The translations under genes and the position numbers were made by a program. 64,000 nucleotides of DNA. Source: Pyxicephalus adspersus. Taxonomy: Eukaryota > Chordata > Amphibia > Anura > Pyxicephalidae. The stretch lies in the NCBI RefSeq assembly GCF_032062135.1, contig NC_092861.1, positions 64,279,908-64,343,907 of the forward strand. The letters run 5' to 3'. The notes under the pieces were generated by a model. It searched no databases, was not told the origin of the DNA, and saw only the letters and a program-made list of their open reading frames with translations. Below, in pieces: positions 59,608 through 64,000 of this stretch. Position 1 is the stretch's first letter. Every line of letters begins with the position of its first letter.

Positions 59608-62050
59608 CTGTAAAATAGGAATTGTATGTTTTATTATATTTCAAACTTTTCAAACTTGTCCTAAAAACAGTGGAATAGAAAGTACATAATTCTTGCCACA
59701 ATAAAGCATAAAACAATTTGAGTAAGACAAAGTGAAACTGAACTATGGAAGCTGTGCCCAAAAAGGCACCTTATCACAAGTATTGACTGTGGCCTCCTTG
59801 CAGCTGATTTTCCCCATTACTGGCTTACCCTTAGGGTTGAGTAGAATCACCATGTCCACAGGAACTGCATACTATTTTTTAGGGGTTAATAGGCAAACTA
59901 TTGTCAATAGGCGCAGATAATAGAAACATTTTTTCGGGATGATTAGTTGGGAGAAGACCTTTTTTACAGCTTTGAGGGCAACATTAAATATATAACAAAT
60001 ACTTTGTTTGTCCTAAATTTTACCCAGAAATGTATCCAGGCATGCAGGCTATATGGTCAGGATAAAGAGGAAACAAATATACTTTCGTGATTGTATGAGA
60101 CCAGGGCCCACGCCATCCCTCAGCATTAGCTGGGGTAAAAGTTGAGAAATAGGGCCTCTTTTTTCAAATCAAGACGCCCAAAAAGGATGTGAGAATATGT
60201 TGGGGAACCTATGGTAAAAGCTGGAGGCCTCCTTTAAAAAGTGGAAAGCCAGATAATAACCATATTTCCACAAAGATTTAAGGTTAAATTCCAGGAAAAA
60301 TATTTTGTGCTCTTGCAGTGGATTCCCCTTACCACTGCAAAGTTTCATTGTACATTTTGTCCAGGATGTATTGCTTATTGAAATAAAAGTACAAGCACAT
60401 ACTTACCAATTGCAGATATAGTCGCACATCAGCCATGTCATCCAGTGATGTAAATCCACATCAGTCACAAGATTCCAACAATATTTACACACCAATGTCA
60501 CTAAATGACAAATTCCTGGCTGTGGTAATTAATCCAGGATTACTGGCTGATGACAATTCTAAAATTTAGTCATGATCTTTTCGTAGCCACCCTGCCTGCA
60601 GTCTTATATAGGAATCTTGTTTAAATATTAAGGGTGAGCCCGTGCCAGTTTTTTTCACTTTTTCAATTTACCTCCAGTTTGAGTACTAATAATGTTTGCA
60701 GCTTAAAACCTATACAAATGCAAACATATTCTAAGAAAATGAAAAATAAGTTTTGCTAGGCTTCTACTTTATCTACAGCAAAATTGTAACAAGACTTTTG
60801 TATTTATTATATAGTTTATATAAATTATATCCAAAGCCAAAACAGTGTTTAGTTTTTAGATGTTTAGAAAGGGTTAAAACTTGTGTCCTTTATTGGACCT
60901 GAATATCACTGGTGAGGTTTCACTTTTCCAAAGTGAGGATAATCCTCTGTTAGACATTTGTTGTCACAAGAGGGGCCCTATTGGAAGATTGGCATTCTAT
61001 GTCTGTGTTAGTAATAGCTTAAATTCTTGGATTTTTATCTTTCACTTAGTTTCTGTGACAATGGTTACCTGGGTAAATAGATTAATCTCTTAGCCCTAGC
61101 AGGGCAAATGTAGTAATTCCAGATACATTGCTAGCACTGCTACTATATCCAAATGTAAACAAAAGTATTACTTAATATACAATTTTAACACGTTTATTTT
61201 ACGACATAACTTCATCTGACATTAGACAGGAAAATAAAGTCCATACCCTATGATCCCACCTTTTTTAGAAGCAGTTTAGTCTCTTGCATTGGCAAGCACA
61301 AATGCATACAAGCTCTGCCAAATGGAACAATAATTCCTACTGTTACTATGTTGATGTCTCAATTTACTGTGTTAAACTGGTCAGGTTCTAAAGTTAAATT
61401 CTGTTTATCTACAGGTCTATCCAAATGTCAGAGCTACATTAATCAAAAATGGAGTTTGGATGCTGTTTTTTACATAACATGTGTTTCACAAGCAGACAAT
61501 AACAACTTCCAGTTATTTGTTTTATATATTAAAGTTAGAATAGGCAAATGGCTGACAGAATGATATTGTGTTATTTGTGAGACCTTAGCCACACTCCTAA
61601 GATTACGTATCTTAGCATTCACTTCAGTGATATGCCAATCATTATGAAATGGAAGGAAGTTTTACTTGGCTTTGGAAATGATAGCACAGAACAGACAAGC
61701 CCCTTAAGGGCACAGGTAAAAGATAATAAATGGAGGTGGATCTAAGTACACCTTGACCTTGCTTTGAAAGAATTCCCAGATTATCCACAAAAAAAGTTTT
61801 AGTATTGGTGTGGCCTACTGCAATACAACAATGGCTAATAAATGATGACCTTTTAGGAGGAAGCTTCTTACATGAATTCCAAGGCTCGCTTGTGTGTGTG
61901 TTTTTAATTTCTACTGGGAAGTCCCTATAAGTTGCAATACTAAAAAGAATACATGTATTTTCCTATCTCAACTAAATTCTTTGACACACCTAACAATTGC
62001 TGCCATGTATAGAAACTCACACGACTATTCAATTATGAAGTTCTACTTAC
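59608..62050 (-). other. col21a1 intron, 2.4 kb, nothing recognised
   Basis: No supported repeat or exon. The exons on both sides join correctly without any intervening segment. Confidence 0.5.
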
Positions 62051-62134
62051 TTTGAGTCCAGGAGGTCCTTTTTCCCCAGGAGGACAAACACAGGGAGCAG
62101 GTGTTGAGCCAACATCACTTGGACCATTTAAACA
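62051..62134 (-). CDS. col21a1: col21a1 exon: linker with CVC motif and start of COL2
   Basis: Phase 0-0, 28 codons. The acceptor is CTCTTCCCAG/TGT and the donor is AAA/GTAAGTAG. The peptide begins CLNGPSDVGSTPAPCVCPPG and ends EKGPPGLK. It carries the last non-collagenous residues before the triple helix, including three Cys likely to form disulphides, and then the first Gly-X-Y triplets of COL2. This is the most N-terminal secure exon in the window. Confidence 0.9.
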
Positions 62135-62295
62135 CTGGGAAGAGAGTGAGGAAAATATATTTCCAAATGAATATTTCAGCTCTCTCAGGTTTTGTATTTT
62201 AAAGTTATTGAGCTTGTATCTTTTATAAAATTTTCCATTTTTGTGCCAGTGGTCAAATATAATCTACAATTTTTACTCTTTGCATGACTACTCAC

Positions 62296-62319
62296 ATATT
62301 GTATTGCACAGAATTCATA
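62296..62319 (-). CDS. col21a1: candidate 24-nt microexon of col21a1 (YEFCAIQY)
   Basis: On the minus strand a strong pyrimidine tract ending ACTTTTTAG precedes TATGAATTC, and the segment ends in ATAT followed by the good donor GTGAGTAG. It is exactly 24 nt, open and phase 0 at both ends. It would join in frame to the next exon, which starts CLNGPSDV. The peptide YEFCAIQY adds one Cys to the Cys-containing linker after the TSPN region. I cannot confirm that the orthologue has this segment, and short AG...GT pairs arise by chance. Treat it as a hypothesis. Confidence 0.4.
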
Positions 62320-64000
62320 CTAAAAAGTAAAAGTAATCAATTTCTTACAGTTTCAAAGAATCTAACAACTTCATTCAAACCATCTTATAAAATATTGGGT
62401 TACACCTGCAAACAATATAAAAATACTTTGATTTATAGAAAGAAAGATGAGGAACATTGATTGTCAGGAAAATAAATACAGAATATGGGATCATTTTGGA
62501 AACAAATAAAAGTCACTTTCTTGCTTCATATTCCATTGCTCTGTCCTGTGAATCTCTGCTCTTTCTAACACTTCATTAGGAGAAAGAGAATTTTCCAAGC
62601 GCTTAATAATCTTTTGGCTATTTTGGCAAAATTGCAGTATATGAGCACTTCTGCAAATGCTCCACTTCCCTCTATATAGTTACAGTAATCAACAAACCTT
62701 AAAAATCAGGAGCAGCGTTGAAAAAAAAGAAACATTATATAAAACTTTTTATTGCTTCTGGGCAGATTAATAGCTATTGTCAATTACTGTCTGTGGAATG
62801 CCGGTTCTGGAAAGGGAAAAATGGAACATCATTGATTACTGAAGGACTATATTTATTCTAAAAAAAAAAAACATTTTGCAGTCCTACTCTAAATGTGTAA
62901 AGTATTAAGAATGGAGGCTCTTGCAAAGCCTCTGGCATTCCTATGACTTTAAATATTCCTAAATGGACAGATGCCTAATTTTTGTACACTTCTGGAGCAA
63001 CAAATGAGCAGTGGAGCTTCCATGTGCCATTTTATCATTGTCCAAACTCTTGGATCCACTAAAACACAGCAGAATAAAAAAAAAGTTATCATCAGGTAAT
63101 AACAAAAGCTATTTTAGGAATGCCATTAACAAATTGTTCACGTTTGCTGTTGTTTCTAACTTTAGAAAGTGGAGAACCCTTAATTCATTCAAGTGAACAG
63201 GGCTTCTGATCACCACTTTAGAAGTAATAAGTGCATCTTTTCTTCTTCGTTCTGGTCGAGAAAAGAAAGTGTAGAAGATTTTTCTGATCTCGACTTTTTT
63301 TTTAAATTAGGCCTTAAAGACTTTATGGGAGTAGCTTAGCAAAGAAAATAACTTTTCATATTGGGCTGGATGTACAGTATGGGTTGGGCTCTAAACTGAC
63401 CACACATATGGCATTTACCAACAACTGTGACATGTAATGGCCTGACTAAACAATGCTTTCTGAGGAGTGATGTGTCCTGACACAATATACCACTTCACAA
63501 AACTTTAACATAGGTATACCAATCTTTATTATCAAAATTGTGACTGTCATTTTTTAAACACTGAGGTTGCTTTTGTGTATTTAAAGGTTTCCTTTCCCAA
63601 ACTGTTATCTATACTTGTGTTTGTATGATGCCTCTCTTACTGTCACTTTCTTGTTTTAGACCTTCCTGTCTTTTACTCTTTTCCTTATGTTTCCAAACTA
63701 GCTAGATTGAGGAAATATGGCTTGGGAGAGTTCCCGGTGTAGGGTGCCATTGGGGACTTGTGTTTAATGTGGAATGTTAATACTGAGTTCTATATAGTTT
63801 CACTTGTCTCATAACTTTGTTCAATATAACTATGTTCTGTGTTTGCTATTTTTATTAACTGAAACTTTACTGTTTTTGTATTATAATTCATATTTTTAAT
63901 AAATAAAGAATGCTATAAAAAAAATGCCATTTTTCATGTAGGGGAATGCAGCCTGCATGCATAGGTTGATGCACATCTGCAAATATACCGTGCCACATGT
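62320..64000 (-). other. upstream col21a1 intron up to the window edge
   Basis: No TSPN-domain exon was detected on the minus strand. Near 63898-63925 an AATAAATAAAG followed by A8 resembles a retroposed tail but has no identified body. Confidence 0.45.

Larger units (their letters stand above)
17980..62134 (-). other. col21a1: col21a1 gene, 3' half (22 coding exons and 3' UTR)
   Basis: Gene-level entry. The 22 exons listed separately concatenate to 1578 nt in one open frame ending in TAA. The product is a fibril-associated (FACIT) collagen chain, secreted into extracellular matrix as a trimer. Seen directly: Gly-X-Y repeats, a non-collagenous break with SEQFIRQVC and CDQC, a GxCx4C Cys pair at the COL1/NC1 border, and the terminus DPFRKGPNY. 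From family knowledge, GxCx4C after COL1 is the FACIT signature, and the NC2 and C-terminal strings match what I recall of COL21A1 rather than COL9, COL12, COL14, COL19 or COL22. The 525 residues fit the C-terminal part of a chain of about 957 residues. The N-terminal VWA and TSPN exons are outside the window. COL21A1 is known to be lost in mouse and rat, so an amphibian copy is informative for comparison. Confidence 0.9.

Noticed and set aside
63890..63930. Poly(A) signal and A-tail of a processed pseudogene
   Set aside because: AATAAA and a short A run are present, but no recognisable gene body precedes them.
1..64000. CRISPR array, bacterial operon, tRNA or rRNA genes, integrated virus
   Set aside because: No direct-repeat/spacer structure, ribosome-binding sites, cloverleaf or viral protein signature seen. 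Composition and splicing are those of a vertebrate nuclear genome.

Overview
The window is vertebrate genomic DNA: AT-rich, intron-dominated, with GT-AG introns and many transposon fossils. The repeat mix (L2-like and CR1-like LINEs, a Tc1 fossil, hAT-like elements, TTAA-type MITEs and long palindromic MITEs) looks like an anuran amphibian. That assignment is an inference from repeat style, not proof.

Only one gene is recognised: the 3' half of a FACIT collagen on the minus strand, best matched to COL21A1 (collagen alpha-1(XXI)). I place 22 coding exons between 62134 and 18162. Each is bounded by AG/GT, and they join in one open frame of 1578 nt (525 codons plus stop). In order they encode the end of the non-collagenous linker after the TSPN region (two closely spaced Cys, CVC), a COL2 triple helix of about 333 residues made of 33-147 bp exons, the NC2 interruption (SEQFIRQVC ... 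CDQC), a COL1 helix of about 108 residues with two Gly-X-Y imperfections, and the short NC1 tail GICDPSLC...RKGPNY-stop. A 24-nt microexon at 62296-62319 is a further candidate. The signal peptide, VWA and most of the TSPN domain must lie beyond 64000.

Layout: 1-17980 is intergenic sequence downstream of the collagen gene, with low-complexity tandem repeats, a decayed CR1-like LINE (10960-12420), palindromic MITE copies and an L2 3' tail. 17980-62134 is the collagen gene. Its introns hold a split hAT-like element with an inserted L2 LINE (21142-24873), a Tc1 transposase fossil with a fold-back duplication (36031-36920), two copies of a TA-flanked CCGTATTTTT element (40035 and 52843, the second nested inside another MITE), L2 3' tails and several hairpins. 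62135-64000 is the start of the next intron, or contains the microexon.

I found no RNA gene, CRISPR array, virus or novel enzymatic system. The most unusual items are the structural ones: nested insertions, near-perfect fold-backs and the phase switch of the collagen exons at the NC2 boundary.
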